DNA of 64,000 nt from CAVQRC01 sp963715045 (GTDB lineage: Bacteria; Planctomycetota; Planctomycetia; Pirellulales; Lacipirellulaceae): NCBI GenBank assembly GCA_963715045.1, contig CAVQRC010000003.1:186001-250000 (forward strand), given 5' to 3'. Made by a program: the position numbers and the translations under genes. Under the pieces are notes generated by a model. That model saw only the letters and a program-made list of their open reading frames with translations, made no database searches and was not told the origin of the DNA. Below are positions 18,107 to 28,434 of the stretch, in pieces (positions within the stretch are counted from its first letter, which is position 1; the number at the start of each line of letters is the position of its first letter).

Positions 18107-20818
18107 TCAGGATTCTTTCCTGGCGGCCGATTTCTTCACCGCTTTCTTTGTGGCCGTCTTTTTCTTCTTGGCGGCTTTCTTCTTGGCGGCTTTCTTCTTG
18201 GTCGTCTTCTTCTGGGTGGCCTTTTTCTTCTTTGTCGTGCCGCCCTTGGCCGCCCGGGCGGCGAGAAGATCGACGGCCTCGTTGTGGGTGATTTCCTCAG
18301 GCGAGGTTCCCTTGGGCAGCGAAGCGTTCGTCTCGCCATCGGTCACGTAGGGACCGTAGCGGCCCTCGAGAACCTGGATCTTGTTTCCGGTGACCGGTGA
18401 ATCTTCCAGGAGCCGCAGCGGCTCCCGCTTGGCCGCGCCGCGACCCCGTTGCTTGGGCTGGGCCAGCAGCTCGAGCGCCTGTGTGAGCGTGACATCGAGC
18501 GGTGACAGGTCGGCCGGCAGCGACCGCGTCTCGGTGCCGCACTTGACGTACGGGCCATAGCGGCCGTTGTGGGCCACGACCAGGGCGTTCTCGGCTTTCG
18601 GATTCGGGCCGAGCTCGCGGGGAAGAGAGAGCAGCTTCAAGGCAGTCGGCAGATCGATTTCCTCGGCGTTCATGCCCTTGAGCAACGAGGCGTTCTGGCG
18701 TTCTTCGTCTTCCGCGTCGCCCCGTTGGACATAAGGCCCGAAGCGGCCGATCTTCAGGAAGACCGGCTTGTTGGTGTCCGGGCAGATTCCAATCGGTTCC
18801 TCACCCTTTTCACTCTTTTCGAGCAGTTCCAACGCGATCGCGAGCGTCACCTCGTCCGGCGGCATGTCCTCGGGAAGCGACGCTTTGCGCTCGCCTTGCT
18901 CGACGAACGGAGAGAAGCGGCCGACGCGAACGTACACCGGATCCTGATCGGCAGGTTGCCCGATCGCGATCCGGCTGATTTCGCGGGCATCAATTTCATC
19001 CACCTGGCTGTCGATTTGATGTTTCAGGCCAGGTCGGCCGTTGCCGTAGTAGAACCGCCGCAGGTATTCGACCTGTTCCCGCTCGCCACGACTGATCGTA
19101 TCGAGATCGTCCTCCATCTGGGCCGTGAATTCGTAGTCCACGAGACCGGCAAGATGGTTTTCCAGTAACCGCACGACGGCGAAGGCGACCCAGGTCGGCA
19201 CGAGCGCGGAGGCTTTCTTGAAGACGTAATTGCGGGCGAGAATCGTGTCGATGATCGACGCGTAGGTACTCGGTCGCCCGATCCCTTTTTCCTCGAGGGC
19301 CTTGGTGAGCGCCGCTTCGCTGTAGCGACCCGGTGGCTGCGTGATGTGTTCTTTGGCTTCGATCGACAGCGGCTTGAGCGACTGCCCCTCCACCAGAGGT
19401 GGCAGGGCCTTTTCCTGGTCGGCCAGTTCGGCGTCGGGATCGTCGGAACCCTCGACGTACGCCCGCAGATAGCCGGGGAAGTCGATCGTCTTGCCGCTGA
19501 CCTGAAACACGCAGCCTTCGCCCTCGATCGTCACCGAAAGTCGCCGGCCGCGGGCGTCCGCCATCTGGCTGGCGATCGTCCGTTTCCAGACCAGCTCGAA
19601 GATCTTGTACTGATCCGCGTTGAGCTGGGCCTTCATGTCGCCAGGCAAGCCGAAGGGATGCCCGGCCGGTCGGATCGCCTCATGGGCCTCTTGGGCGTTC
19701 TTGACTTTCGAGGCGTAGCTGCGGGGCGTCGCCGGCACGTACTCGCTGCCGTACTCGCTGGACACCAGCGCCCGCGTATCGTTGATCGCGACCTCGGCCA
19801 GGGTCGTCGAATCGGTCCGCATGTAGGTGATGTGGCCGTTTTCGTAGAGACTCTGGGCCACCTGCATCGTCCTGCGGGCGGTGAAGCCCAGTTTGCGGTT
19901 GGCCTCTTGTTGCAGGGTACTGGTTGTGAACGGTGGGGCAGGGCGGGACGTGTACGGTTTTTCCTCGAGCTTCGCCACGCGGAATTCGCCGGTCTGGATG
20001 CGTTCGACGAGGGCCCGGGCGGCCGTTTCGTCGAGAAGTGCCAGGGCCTCGTTCTTGATCTTGCCGGTGGAGGAGTCGAAGTCCTTGCCCTGGGGGATAC
20101 GCCGCCCGTCCACCGAGACCAGCGTGGCTTCGAGAGTCGCGGCACGCTCGGCCTCAAACTTGCCCAGCAGGTCCCACCAGACGGCCGAGTGGAAGGCCAT
20201 CCGCTGCCGCTCCCGCTCCACGATCAGCCGCACCGCCGCGCTCTGGACGCGGCCCGCCGAGAGACCCCGACGTACCTTCCGCCATAACAGAGGTGAGACT
20301 TCGTAGCCGAACAGTCGGTCGAGGATCCGCCGCGCTTCCTGGGCCCGCACCAGGTCCTGGTCGACTTCGCGCGCATGGGACAGGGCGTAGTCGATCGCCT
20401 GTTTGGTGATTTCGTGGAACACCAGACGATGCACGGGGACCTTCGGCTTGAGGACCTCCAGCAGGTGCCAGCTGATGGCTTCTCCCTCGCGGTCTTCGTC
20501 GGTCGCCAGATAGAGGGCGCTGGCGTTCTTGAGTTCGTCCTTGAGCTTCTTGATCTGTTTGCTTTTGCCGGGCGGGATCACGTAGATCGGCGTGAAGTCA
20601 TTCTCGACGTCGACGCCGAGATTCTTCCAAGGTTTATCCCGATATTGGGCCGGCACTTGTGCAGCGCCCTGCGGCAAGTCTCGAATATGACCAATGCTGG
20701 CTTCGACCGTGTATCCCGAGCCGAGGAATTTGCCAATGGTTCGGGCCTTGGCCGGCGATTCAACAATCACCAGTGGCTTACCTGAGGCGGCTTTTTGTGA
20801 CTTGGCTGTCTTGGCCAT
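18107..20818 (-). CDS. topA: DNA topoisomerase I
   Basis: A 903-residue type IA topoisomerase that relaxes negative supercoils. The TOPRIM domain opens with KPLVIVESPAKARTIGKFLG and has the acidic triad in LATDEDREGEAISWHL. The catalytic tyrosine lies in HITYMRTDSTTLA near residue 332. The C-terminal third contains several topoisomerase C-terminal repeats with GPYVxxG cores in place of Cys4 zinc fingers. The last 50 residues are a Lys/Ala-rich tail (KKKAAKKKAAKKKK), probably aiding DNA binding. The gene is intact and monocistronic on the minus strand. Confidence 0.97.
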   Translation of the reverse strand: MAKTAKSQKAASGKPLVIVESPAKARTIGKFLGSGYTVEASIGHIRDLPQGAAQVPAQYRDKPWKNLGVDVENDFTPIYVIPPGKSKQIKKLKDELKNASALYLATDEDREGEAISWHLLEVLKPKVPVHRLVFHEITKQAIDYALSHAREVDQDLVRAQEARRILDRLFGYEVSPLLWRKVRRGLSAGRVQSAAVRLIVERERQRMAFHSAVWWDLLGKFEAERAATLEATLVSVDGRRIPQGKDFDSSTGKIKNEALALLDETAARALVERIQTGEFRVAKLEEKPYTSRPAPPFTTSTLQQEANRKLGFTARRTMQVAQSLYENGHITYMRTDSTTLAEVAINDTRALVSSEYGSEYVPATPRSYASKVKNAQEAHEAIRPAGHPFGLPGDMKAQLNADQYKIFELVWKRTIASQMADARGRRLSVTIEGEGCVFQVSGKTIDFPGYLRAYVEGSDDPDAELADQEKALPPLVEGQSLKPLSIEAKEHITQPPGRYSEAALTKALEEKGIGRPSTYASIIDTILARNYVFKKASALVPTWVAFAVVRLLENHLAGLVDYEFTAQMEDDLDTISRGEREQVEYLRRFYYGNGRPGLKHQIDSQVDEIDAREISRIAIGQPADQDPVYVRVGRFSPFVEQGERKASLPEDMPPDEVTLAIALELLEKSEKGEEPIGICPDTNKPVFLKIGRFGPYVQRGDAEDEERQNASLLKGMNAEEIDLPTALKLLSLPRELGPNPKAENALVVAHNGRYGPYVKCGTETRSLPADLSPLDVTLTQALELLAQPKQRGRGAAKREPLRLLEDSPVTGNKIQVLEGRYGPYVTDGETNASLPKGTSPEEITHNEAVDLLAARAAKGGTTKKKKATQKKTTKKKAAKKKAAKKKKTATKKAVKKSAARKES

Positions 20819-21521
20819 CTGCCCACGCGAAGGATTGGGTAATTTGTAACGTTTGACTTTGAGGGTCGTCAGTAAGTATCAGTCGAGCGACCTAGCGGGC
20901 GTGAGGAACCGACCGGGCTCCGTCAGGACCGGCGTATTCACCACGATTGGGTCCGCGAACGCGAAGGAAAATCGTCACGATGCCTGCGATGCAACTTCCA
21001 ACCCTGCCCACCACGAATTCGGTCGGCCGCCGCCAGTCGACGAAGCCCGGATGCGAGTCCGTGCCGGCGGTGCCAGCGACGAGTTCGCGAGGGACCTCTC
21101 CGCGTCTCTCCGGTGGCAGCGGCTTCCCTTACACCACGGATTGCTTAGGATTGCGGCAGGATTGATTCGCGGCTTTACCCATTCCGGCAACCACCGAATG
21201 CTTCGCCCCGCCGGCAGGGAGTGAGAGTCTTAGAGCCGATCCCGAAATGGGTTTCAGCAACTGAATTCCCCGGCCGTGGGACACGTTCACTCGTGTTGTG
21301 GGATAGGTACTTAACCACACTCCTGACTGGGATTGCATTTACGTCAATTCACCATAGAATCGTCGGCTTGGCACACGCTCCATCGTGACGTCAATGATTA
21401 ATGACACGGCGGCCTCGTTGTCAAGGGTCGTCGCGGGCAGTTCACCTTGCGGGTGCGTGCGTGCTCCGGGGACCCGATTCGCTATCAAGCCGCTCTTCGC
21501 CAGCCACAAGGACCTTTGGCC
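20819..21521. other. Long divergent intergenic region
   Basis: About 700 bases between topA (minus) and the SurA-like gene (plus). It contains dispersed repeat copy D at 21229-21308. A 61-codon open frame from the ATG at 20980 lacks any recognisable feature and is not called. No RNA gene or riboswitch motif was identified. Confidence 0.5.
21229..21308 (-). repeat. Dispersed repeat family 1, copy D
   Basis: Read on the minus strand it begins ACCTATCCCACAACACGAG and continues through GTCCCACGGCCGGGGAATTC to TTTCGGGATCGGCTCTAAGA. The central 30 bases are nearly identical to copy A at 50334-50414. It lies upstream of the SurA-like gene. Confidence 0.85.
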
Positions 21522-24151
21522 ATGGCCCACAACAGTCCCTTTAAAATTCTTCGGAAGTATCAAAAACCGATTCTGGCGGTGGGGGTGGCACTGCTGCTGT
21601 TGACCTGGCTGGTCGGCGACGCCCTGTTCTCAGGCGGCCCACCACGCGGCGGGACAGGTTCGGCCGACGATCGGGATGAAGTGGTCCAGAGCTGGGACGG
21701 CGGAGAGATCACCCGTGGCGAGTTGGAGAAACGCATTGTGGAGCGGAACCTGCTCCGCAATTTCCTCACCCGCGCTTACCAGTTGACGCGCGAGAAGGTC
21801 GGCGAAGAGGCTGAATTCGCTGTCGTCCCGGTCGTGCCGCTCGGTCGCCAGGAGCAGAACGTCGAGCAGGCGGTTCTGCAGACGAAGATCCTCGCCGATG
21901 CGGCCCGGAAAGCGGGGATCGTCGTGACCGATCAAGCCATCAACAACTATCTCAAGGCGTTCGTGCAGAATGCCGTCAGTACGGCGGAACTCAACAGCCT
22001 GGTCGGTAACGGCAATCGCCAGGGCTTTTCGATGCGGAACGTATTCGATGCCCTCCGCGAGGAATTGCTCGCCAACACGTGCCGGGCCAGCTACCAGTAT
22101 CTGGCCGACAGTACCACCCCGGAGTTGCGATACCGCGACTGGCTGCGGGTCAACGATGAAGTCTCGGTCGAGGTCATTCCCGTCACCGTGAGTTCCTTCG
22201 TGGACCAGATCGACGACCCCACCCAGGAGCAACTCGCCGATTTCTACGAGTTGTATCGCGATCGCGTGGCTTCCCCGGAAGTCCTCGCCAGAACGCGGCT
22301 TCCGGCCTCGCAGCCAGGCTTCATGGAACCGCGACGGGTGCAGGTCGAGTACCTCGAGGCCGACTTCGAGGATTTCGTGACCAAGGCGGCCGCCGAAGTC
22401 ACCGACGAGGAGATTGCCGAATACTACCAAGAGAATCAGGAAAACTACGCCCGCCCCAGCATCGGCATCGATCCGCTCGAGCCACTTGGCGATTCGCCAA
22501 ACAATCCGTTCCTCGATCCACCATCCGCGGACACGCCGCCCTCTTCCGAACCTGCGGAAGACGCCGCCGACCGAGGAAGCGACCAACGCTCCGGCGACTC
22601 CACCCGCCGAGCAACCCGCAGTCGAAGAACCCGCAGACGAAGAGCCAGAACCGGTCAATGAGGAACCGGCCGCGAAAGAACCCGCGGACCAAGAACCCGC
22701 GGCCGAAGAACCCGCGGCCGAAGAGCCCGCCACGGAAGAACCCGCCACGGAAGAACCCGCCACGGAAGAACCCGCCACGGAAGAACCCGCGACGGAAGAA
22801 CCCGCGCACGGAAGAACCCGCGGCCGAAGAATCAACGGACGAAGAATCAACGGACGAAGAACCGAACGCGGCAAACCTGGAGATCTCGACGACGGATCTG
22901 GTGCCCGTAGTCTTCCTCCAGGAAGCCACAGCCACTGAAGCCAACGTCGAAGGCGAGGTGAGTCCGGCGGAGTCTGTCGGCGACGTGCCCAAGCCATCCG
23001 AGGGTGGGTCGGCCGCTGCGGATCCGCCAGCCGATCCGCAAGACCCGAACGCGACCGAGTCGGCCGCTCCTGCGGAGTCTGCCGCCCCTGCGCCTCCTGC
23101 CGACGCGTCGCCAGCGGCCGTTGCAGAACCGTCGGCCGACGCCGCCAAGGCGGGCGAAGCAGCCGCCGAACCGTCCGCAGAATCCTCCTCGTCCGACGAC
23201 TCCAGTCAATCACCGGCGGAGAGTAAGTACTACCCGCTCGAGGAAGTCCGGGACGAAATTCGCGACACGATCGCCCGCACCCGCGCCCAGCAGCGCGTGG
23301 CGGAAACGACCCAGACGGTCGCCGAACGCCTCCGTGAGACGTACGCCAGTTATGAAGACCAGGCCGCCCTGGCTGTGAAGCCCGAAGAGGTGCCGCCGCC
23401 CGATTACAACCTCGAGGCAGTGGCTGAGGAATATGGCTTGCGGTACCAGAAGACGGCCCTGGTGCCACTGTGGGAAATGGTAGACATGCCGATTGGCCAA
23501 TCGTATGTCGACAGCCCCCAGCGTCAGTTTCCTCTCGTGGATGTGCTGCGTGTCTCGCCGCTCTACCAGCCGCACATCAGTCGCAATCTCTCGGGCAACT
23601 TCTTCATCTCGATCAAGACGGAGGATCAGGCCGCTCGTGCCTCGAACCTCGAGGATCCCGACACCCGCGCCGAGGTGATTCGCCAATGGAAGCTCGAGCA
23701 GGCACGCCCTCTGGCCCAGAAAAAGGCCGACGAGCTAGCCGCTCGAGCCCGCGAAGAAAACCTGTCGCTCAGCGAGACAGCAAGGTCCCTTCCCGACTAT
23801 GAAGCCACCCTCGTCGACCCCTTCTCCTGGCTGACCGCCGACTTTTACGGGAACATCCGCCTCAGCGTTCCGTTCGGCGTCGAGGCCGCCGGACTGAATT
23901 ACATGCGGAAAGTGTTCGATCTTGACGAAGGCGAGATTGGCACGGCCTACAATCACGACAGGTCGGTCGTCTATGTCGTGCGGCTGATCCGCCATCAGAA
24001 GTCACCGGAGCAGCTCCACACCGAATACCTGGCCGATGCCCCGCAATGGGCACAAACCGACCCGTTCGCGTACGAGCGGGCCCGAACCTACATGCAGTCG
24101 TACCTCTCGCACCTGATCAGCGGCGAGCCCGAAGTCACGCTCCTGGAATGA
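21522..24151 (+). CDS. PpiD/SurA-like periplasmic folding factor (two frameshifts)
   Basis: Starts at the ATG at 21522 (MAHNSPFKILRKYQKPILAV), with one N-terminal membrane anchor (residues 16-35) and a SurA_N-type helical domain (WDGGEITRGELEKRIVERNLL). An acidic linker of EEPAT repeats follows, then a C-terminal helical and parvulin-like region ending near 24151. As sequenced it passes through three frames: +1 between 22545 and 22575, and +1 at about 22806, where one repeat unit has 16 instead of 15 bases. Both flanking frames are clean and conserved in style. The protein is probably a membrane-anchored chaperone or peptidyl-prolyl isomerase for exported proteins. Confidence 0.75.
22681..22831 (+). 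repeat. 15-bp tandem repeat encoding EEPA[T/A] linker
   Basis: About ten units of CCCGCxACGGAAGAA type encode a Glu-Glu-Pro-Ala-Thr/Ala linker when read in the middle frame. The unit at 22801-22816 has one extra base, which shifts the frame. Tandem structure makes this region prone to slippage in the cell and to assembly error. Confidence 0.88.
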
Positions 24152-24191
24152 CCCCCGACTGCTGAAGCGGGGCTGAGAGAAGCTCACCACG

Positions 24192-24243
24192 AAGGACACG
24201 AAGAGCACGAAGATAGTGACTTCTTTGTGCTCTTCGTGTCCTT
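24192..24243. repeat. Long hairpin, GAGGACACGAAG-type inverted repeat
   Basis: AAGGACACGAAGAGCAC at 24192-24208 is the exact reverse complement of 24227-24243. A further five pairs extend the stem inward, leaving an eight-base loop. It follows the SurA-like stop codon by 40 bases and may terminate transcription. A related, more diverged inverted repeat is at 55724-55833. Confidence 0.8.
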
Positions 24244-24391
24244 TGGGGTAGTCCCGCACCGCTGGAGGCGACAGCGAGTTCAAGACATGGATGCAGCGGA
24301 TCGGAAAGACTGTGGGGGCACGGTTCGGACGTTGATTCCCCGCACGCTGATTCGAAGGTCCGGGTTCTCGCCGGCGTGGTATCCATGGCGT

Positions 24392-24459
24392 TCCCGAAAC
24401 ACAGCGAACGTCTCATCCCTGCCGTGGAATTCGGCGCTGAGCCTGATTTCGGGATCGGA
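24392..24459 (+). repeat. Dispersed repeat family 1, copy E (diverged)
   Basis: The segment runs TCCCGAAAC, then GAACG, GGAATTCGG, GCTGAG and ends ATTTCGGGATCGGA. These blocks align in order with copies A and D. It ends just before the start of the truncated FAD-oxidoreductase gene. Confidence 0.6.
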
Positions 24460-24465
24460 TCGAAG

Positions 24466-25807
24466 ATGCAATTGCGAATGGCACCCTTGATCCGACGCCT
24501 CCTGGTTGCCACGGCTTTGCTGGCGACCATCGTCCACAACGGAATTGCCGAGAGCGAAGTCGACGTGATCGTCTACGGTTCCACGCCAGGCGGCGTCTGC
24601 GCGATTGCGGCTGCGCGCAGGGGGCTTCCGTCATCCTCCTCGAGCCGACCGACCACGTCGGCGGGTTGAACACGGGCGGGCTCAGCCACTGCGACTCCAA
24701 CCAGATGGTCCGCAGCACGGTGATGGGGCTGTTCGACGAGTGGCATACGCGGGTGGTAAAGGATTACACGGATCGCGGGCTCAAGGCGCCTTACCTTCCC
24801 GGTGTAAAGGATCAGTCACGGTGGACCTTTGAGCCACACGTGGCCATGCGTGTGACGATGCAGATGCTGCACGAGGCCGGAGTCGAGGTGCTGACCGAAC
24901 GCTATCTGAAGTTGGTACGCAAAGACGGCCCGCGAATCGTGTCCCTGGTCACCAAAAATGACACGTTGATGGCCAGGGTTTTTGTCGACGGCACGTACGA
25001 GGGCGATCTCATGGCGGCCGCGGGGGTGGACTGGACGATTGGCCGCGAAGGCCGCCAGGAATACGGCGAGTCGCTTGCCGGCAAGCAGTACCCCAAGCAG
25101 AAGATGAACATCAACGGCTTCGACGAGGAAGGCAACCTGCTCCCTCTGGCCACGACCGACGATGCCGGGTCAGAAGAGGCCGGCGACAGGAACGTGATGA
25201 CTTACAGCTTCCGGCTGTGCTTGACCGAGAACCCGGCGAACCGCGTGCCGATGCCCAAGCCGGCAAGCTATGACCCGGCCCGATTCGAACTTGTTCGCCG
25301 CGCGCTGAAGGCCGGTGTACGCGTCGGGTTCGACCTCTACCCGCTGCCCGGCGGCAAGCTGGACGGCAACAACTCCATTGGCGGGCAGTTCTCGCTGGGG
25401 CTGGTTGGCGGGGGTAACGACTGGCACTCGGCTGACGAAGCGGCGCGGAAGAAGATCTGGGAAGCACACAAGCAGTATACGGTGGAGTTCTATCACTTCC
25501 TGACGACCGACCCGGCCGTGCCCGCCGCGATTCGCAACAGATATGCCAGGCTCGGCCTGTGCAAAGATGAGTTCGCGAGCTTTGACCATTTCTCGACCCG
25601 CGCTTGTACGTCCGCGAGTCGAGACGCATGAAGGGCATCTACGTCGTCAGCCAGAAAGACATCCTCGACTCGCCGAGCAAGGACGATCCGATTGCAATCT
25701 CGTCGTTCCCGATCGACTCGCACGACTGCCAACGCGTTGCTCTCAAAGGCGGGGGCGTGGTCAACGAGGGGACGATCTTCCTCCCTGAGGCGCAAGAACC
25801 GACATGA
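24466..25807 (+). pseudogene. FAD-dependent oxidoreductase (FAD_oxidored type), frameshifted and truncated
   Basis: A signal peptide (LIRRLLVATALLATIV) is followed by the dinucleotide-binding start VDVIVYGSTPGGVCAIAAARRG. The frame breaks at the GGGGG at 24620-24624; one added G would give ASVILLEPTDHVGGLNTGG. It breaks again at CCC 25597-25599, where one added C restores LYVRESRRMKGIYVVSQ. The family body is recognisable through GGGVVNEGTIF, but the sequence then stops at 25807 and the C-terminal FAD-binding part is missing. It is therefore probably a true remnant of an exported flavoprotein. The two homopolymer breaks may be sequencing errors; the C-terminal loss is not. Confidence 0.75.
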
Positions 25808-25872
25808 TGGCCTACCCCGACTACGAGTATGCACGTTGGGGCCGACGCTAGGAAGCGATTCGATGGCAATCC

Positions 25873-26028
25873 ATGTCGGCCGATCACGGTGTTTACACGC
25901 AAGCGGTGGGCTTCAACTTCGATATGAGGCTGTACTTACCCGGCACGATTATCGGCCAGTGGTCGGGTATGGCGGTGGGCTCGAACGCGTTGGCGATTGG
26001 GCGTACGTACACGAATGACGCCAAGTAA
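25873..26028 (+). other. 51-codon open frame, possible gene remnant
   Basis: Encodes MSADHGVYTQAVGFNFDMRL and then a run with alternating aromatic and Gly residues ending in RTYTNDAK. The composition resembles the C-terminal end of a beta-strand-rich or exported protein rather than a random frame. It is preceded by an in-frame TAG at 25849-25851, with similar-looking codons upstream. It may be the 3' end of a gene fused to the truncated oxidoreductase by a deletion. No family was recognised. Confidence 0.3.
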
Positions 26029-26106
26029 CGATCGAGTCCCTGCTTGTACTCAGTCCGCAGGCCCGGTACTGGCGAAATCAAATGTCCATGAAATGTCGGG
26101 GCTGAT

Positions 26107-28344
26107 CTACCGCCGGGGCTTGAGCACCACGGTGGCCAGCGGAGGCAGCGTCAGATCGATCGATGCGGGTCGGCCATGGCTCTCGGTCGGCTTGGCGACG
26201 ATGCCCGCCCCGTTGCCGACGTCGCTGCCGCCGTAATAGGTCGAGTCGCTGTTAGCGATCTCTTCGTACCAGCAACATTCAGGTACTCCAAGGTGGTATC
26301 CGTGCCGCGGCACGGGCGTGAAGTTGTGCGCGATGACCAGGAAGTCATTGGGGTCCTTCGCGCGACGCACATACGAAAGCACGCTGTTAGTATGATCGTG
26401 GCAATCGATCCACTCGAATCCGGGACTCTCGAAATCGACCTCGTGCAGCGAAGGCTCCTGGCGGTAGAGTCGGTTCATGTCCGCCACGAACTTCTTCACG
26501 CCTTGATGCGTTTCCCACTGCAATAGATCCCATTGCAACTGGTCCTCGCAATTCCACTCGTGCCACTGGCCGAATTCGCCGCCCATGAACAGCAGTTTCT
26601 TGCCAGGGTGCGTCCACATGTAGCCGTAGAGCAGCCGCAGATTCGCGAATCGCTGCCACAGGTCGCCGGTCATTTGATCGACCAGTGCGCCCTTGCCGTG
26701 CACCACCTCGTCATGCGACAGCGGCAGGCAGAAGTTCTCGGTAAAGGCGTAGATCAGGGAGAACGTCAACTCGTCGTGATGGTAGCTGCGATGGATCGGC
26801 TCGTGCTTCATGTACGACAGCGTGTCGTTCATCCAGCCCATGTTCCACTTCAGGCTGAATCCCAGCCCGCCCAGATAGGTCGGCCGCGAGACACCACCCC
26901 AGTCCGTCGATTCTTCCGCGATCGTCAGCACGCCGGGAAACTGCACGTGCGCCTGTTCGTTGAACTTCTTGATCAAATCGATGGCACCGAGGTTTTCGCG
27001 ACCGCCGTACTTGTTCGGGATCCAGTCGCCCTCTTCTCGGCTGTAATCGAGGTACAGCATCGACGCCACCGCGTCGACCCGCAAACCGTCAATGTGGTAC
27101 TTGTCGAGCCAGAACAGGGCATTGGCGATCAGGAAGCTCTGCACCTCGCTGCGGTCGTAATTGAAGATCATCGTGCCCCAGTCGGGGTGTTCCCCCTGCC
27201 GCGGGTCGGCGTGTTCGAACAACGCCGTGCCGTCGAACTGGCGAAGCCCGTGGTCGTCCTTGGGGAAATGGGCCGGGACCCAGTCGATGATCACCCCGAT
27301 GTCGTGCTGGTGGCAGTAGTCGACGAAATACATGAAGTCTTGCGGCGACCCGTAGCGACTCGTGGCCGCGTAGTAGCCGACCGTCTGATAGCCCCAACTC
27401 CCGGTGAAGGGGTGCTCACTGACGGGCATCAACTCGAGGTGTGTGAACCCCATTTCCTGGCAGTAGGCAACGAGCTTCTCCGCCAGTTCGCGATACGTCA
27501 GCCACCGGGTCGGGTCTTCGGGGTCCCGCTGCCAACTTCCCAGGTGCACTTCGTAGATCGAAATCGGTGCATCGAGTCCGTTGTGCTTCTCGCGGCTGGC
27601 AATCCACGCGTCGTCCTGCCACTGGTAGCGGTCCATGTCGACCACCCGCGACGCCGTGCGGGGGGGGACTTCGGCCGCAAAACCGTACGGGTCGGATTTC
27701 TCCACGACGCGGCCGCCCGGAAGCTTGACGGCGAACTTATAGTTCATGCCTTCCTCGATGCCGGGGATGAACAGTTCCCATACGCCGCTGGGAATATGCT
27801 TCCGCATCGCGTGCCGGCCCGGCTTCCACGAGTTGAAGTCGCCAATCACGCTGACGCTTTCCGCATTCGGAGCCCAGACGGCAAAGTTGGTGCCGGTGAC
27901 GCTCGTTCCGTCTTCGATTTTGATCGTGCGGAGTTGGGCTCCCAGCTTTTCGTAGCACCGCCAGTGCTGCCCTTCGCCGAACAGGTACAGATCGTACTCG
28001 GTTAAGAGGGGGGGAAATGCGTACGGGTCGTGCATGGTCGTCTCGTTTCCCCGCGTATCACGGGCACGGAGCAGATAGTTGTCGGGTCGTTTGTTGCCGA
28101 CTTGATATTCCGGGGGGAGCATGGCTTCGAATAATCCGAAGGGGTGAACGCGGGTCATGGGGTGGGTTGCATTCCGCAGCGGGTCGACGACCCAGGCCTC
28201 GGCACAGTCAGGCAGAAATGCCCTTACCGAGACCTGCTGCAATCCGTTCTTCACGGTGATATGCGGCCCCAGCACGGAAAAGGGATCTTCGTGATAACCG
28301 TGGACGATCGGCTCGATAACCTCGCGGGGAATGCTGGTAGGCAC
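26107..28344 (-). CDS. glgB: 1,4-alpha-glucan branching enzyme
   Basis: A 745-residue GH13 enzyme that introduces alpha-1,6 branches into glycogen. The N-terminal CBM48 domains include GYHEDPFSVLGPH and TNFAVWAPNAESVSVIGDFN. Catalytic regions are GLRVDAVASMLYLDYSR (nucleophile Asp), LTIAEESTDW (acid/base Glu) and PLSHDEVVHGKG (third Asp). Length and domain order match GlgB, and the frame is intact. No other glycogen gene is adjacent. Confidence 0.97.
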   Translation of the reverse strand: MPTSIPREVIEPIVHGYHEDPFSVLGPHITVKNGLQQVSVRAFLPDCAEAWVVDPLRNATHPMTRVHPFGLFEAMLPPEYQVGNKRPDNYLLRARDTRGNETTMHDPYAFPPLLTEYDLYLFGEGQHWRCYEKLGAQLRTIKIEDGTSVTGTNFAVWAPNAESVSVIGDFNSWKPGRHAMRKHIPSGVWELFIPGIEEGMNYKFAVKLPGGRVVEKSDPYGFAAEVPPRTASRVVDMDRYQWQDDAWIASREKHNGLDAPISIYEVHLGSWQRDPEDPTRWLTYRELAEKLVAYCQEMGFTHLELMPVSEHPFTGSWGYQTVGYYAATSRYGSPQDFMYFVDYCHQHDIGVIIDWVPAHFPKDDHGLRQFDGTALFEHADPRQGEHPDWGTMIFNYDRSEVQSFLIANALFWLDKYHIDGLRVDAVASMLYLDYSREEGDWIPNKYGGRENLGAIDLIKKFNEQAHVQFPGVLTIAEESTDWGGVSRPTYLGGLGFSLKWNMGWMNDTLSYMKHEPIHRSYHHDELTFSLIYAFTENFCLPLSHDEVVHGKGALVDQMTGDLWQRFANLRLLYGYMWTHPGKKLLFMGGEFGQWHEWNCEDQLQWDLLQWETHQGVKKFVADMNRLYRQEPSLHEVDFESPGFEWIDCHDHTNSVLSYVRRAKDPNDFLVIAHNFTPVPRHGYHLGVPECCWYEEIANSDSTYYGGSDVGNGAGIVAKPTESHGRPASIDLTLPPLATVVLKPRR

Positions 28345-28434
28345 GTGAGAATCTCCTGATTTTGTACGGTGCGGATCCGTCGCTATCTACGGGATAGATG
28401 GAAAATACTTCGTTGAAGAGGTTACTTCGGAGAC

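Noticed and set aside
19346..20287. Open frame antisense to topA
   Set aside because: Artefact of high GC content; topA on the other strand is a complete, motif-bearing gene.
20980..21165. 61-codon open frame upstream of the SurA-like gene
   Set aside because: Composition is plain GC-rich non-coding style, with no RBS and no recognisable motif.
22681..22831. EEPAT array as a CRISPR or structural RNA
   Set aside because: It is a contiguous in-frame coding repeat in the middle frame and has no spacers.
26533..28005. 490-codon open frame antisense to glgB
   Set aside because: It has no family features and lies wholly inside glgB.
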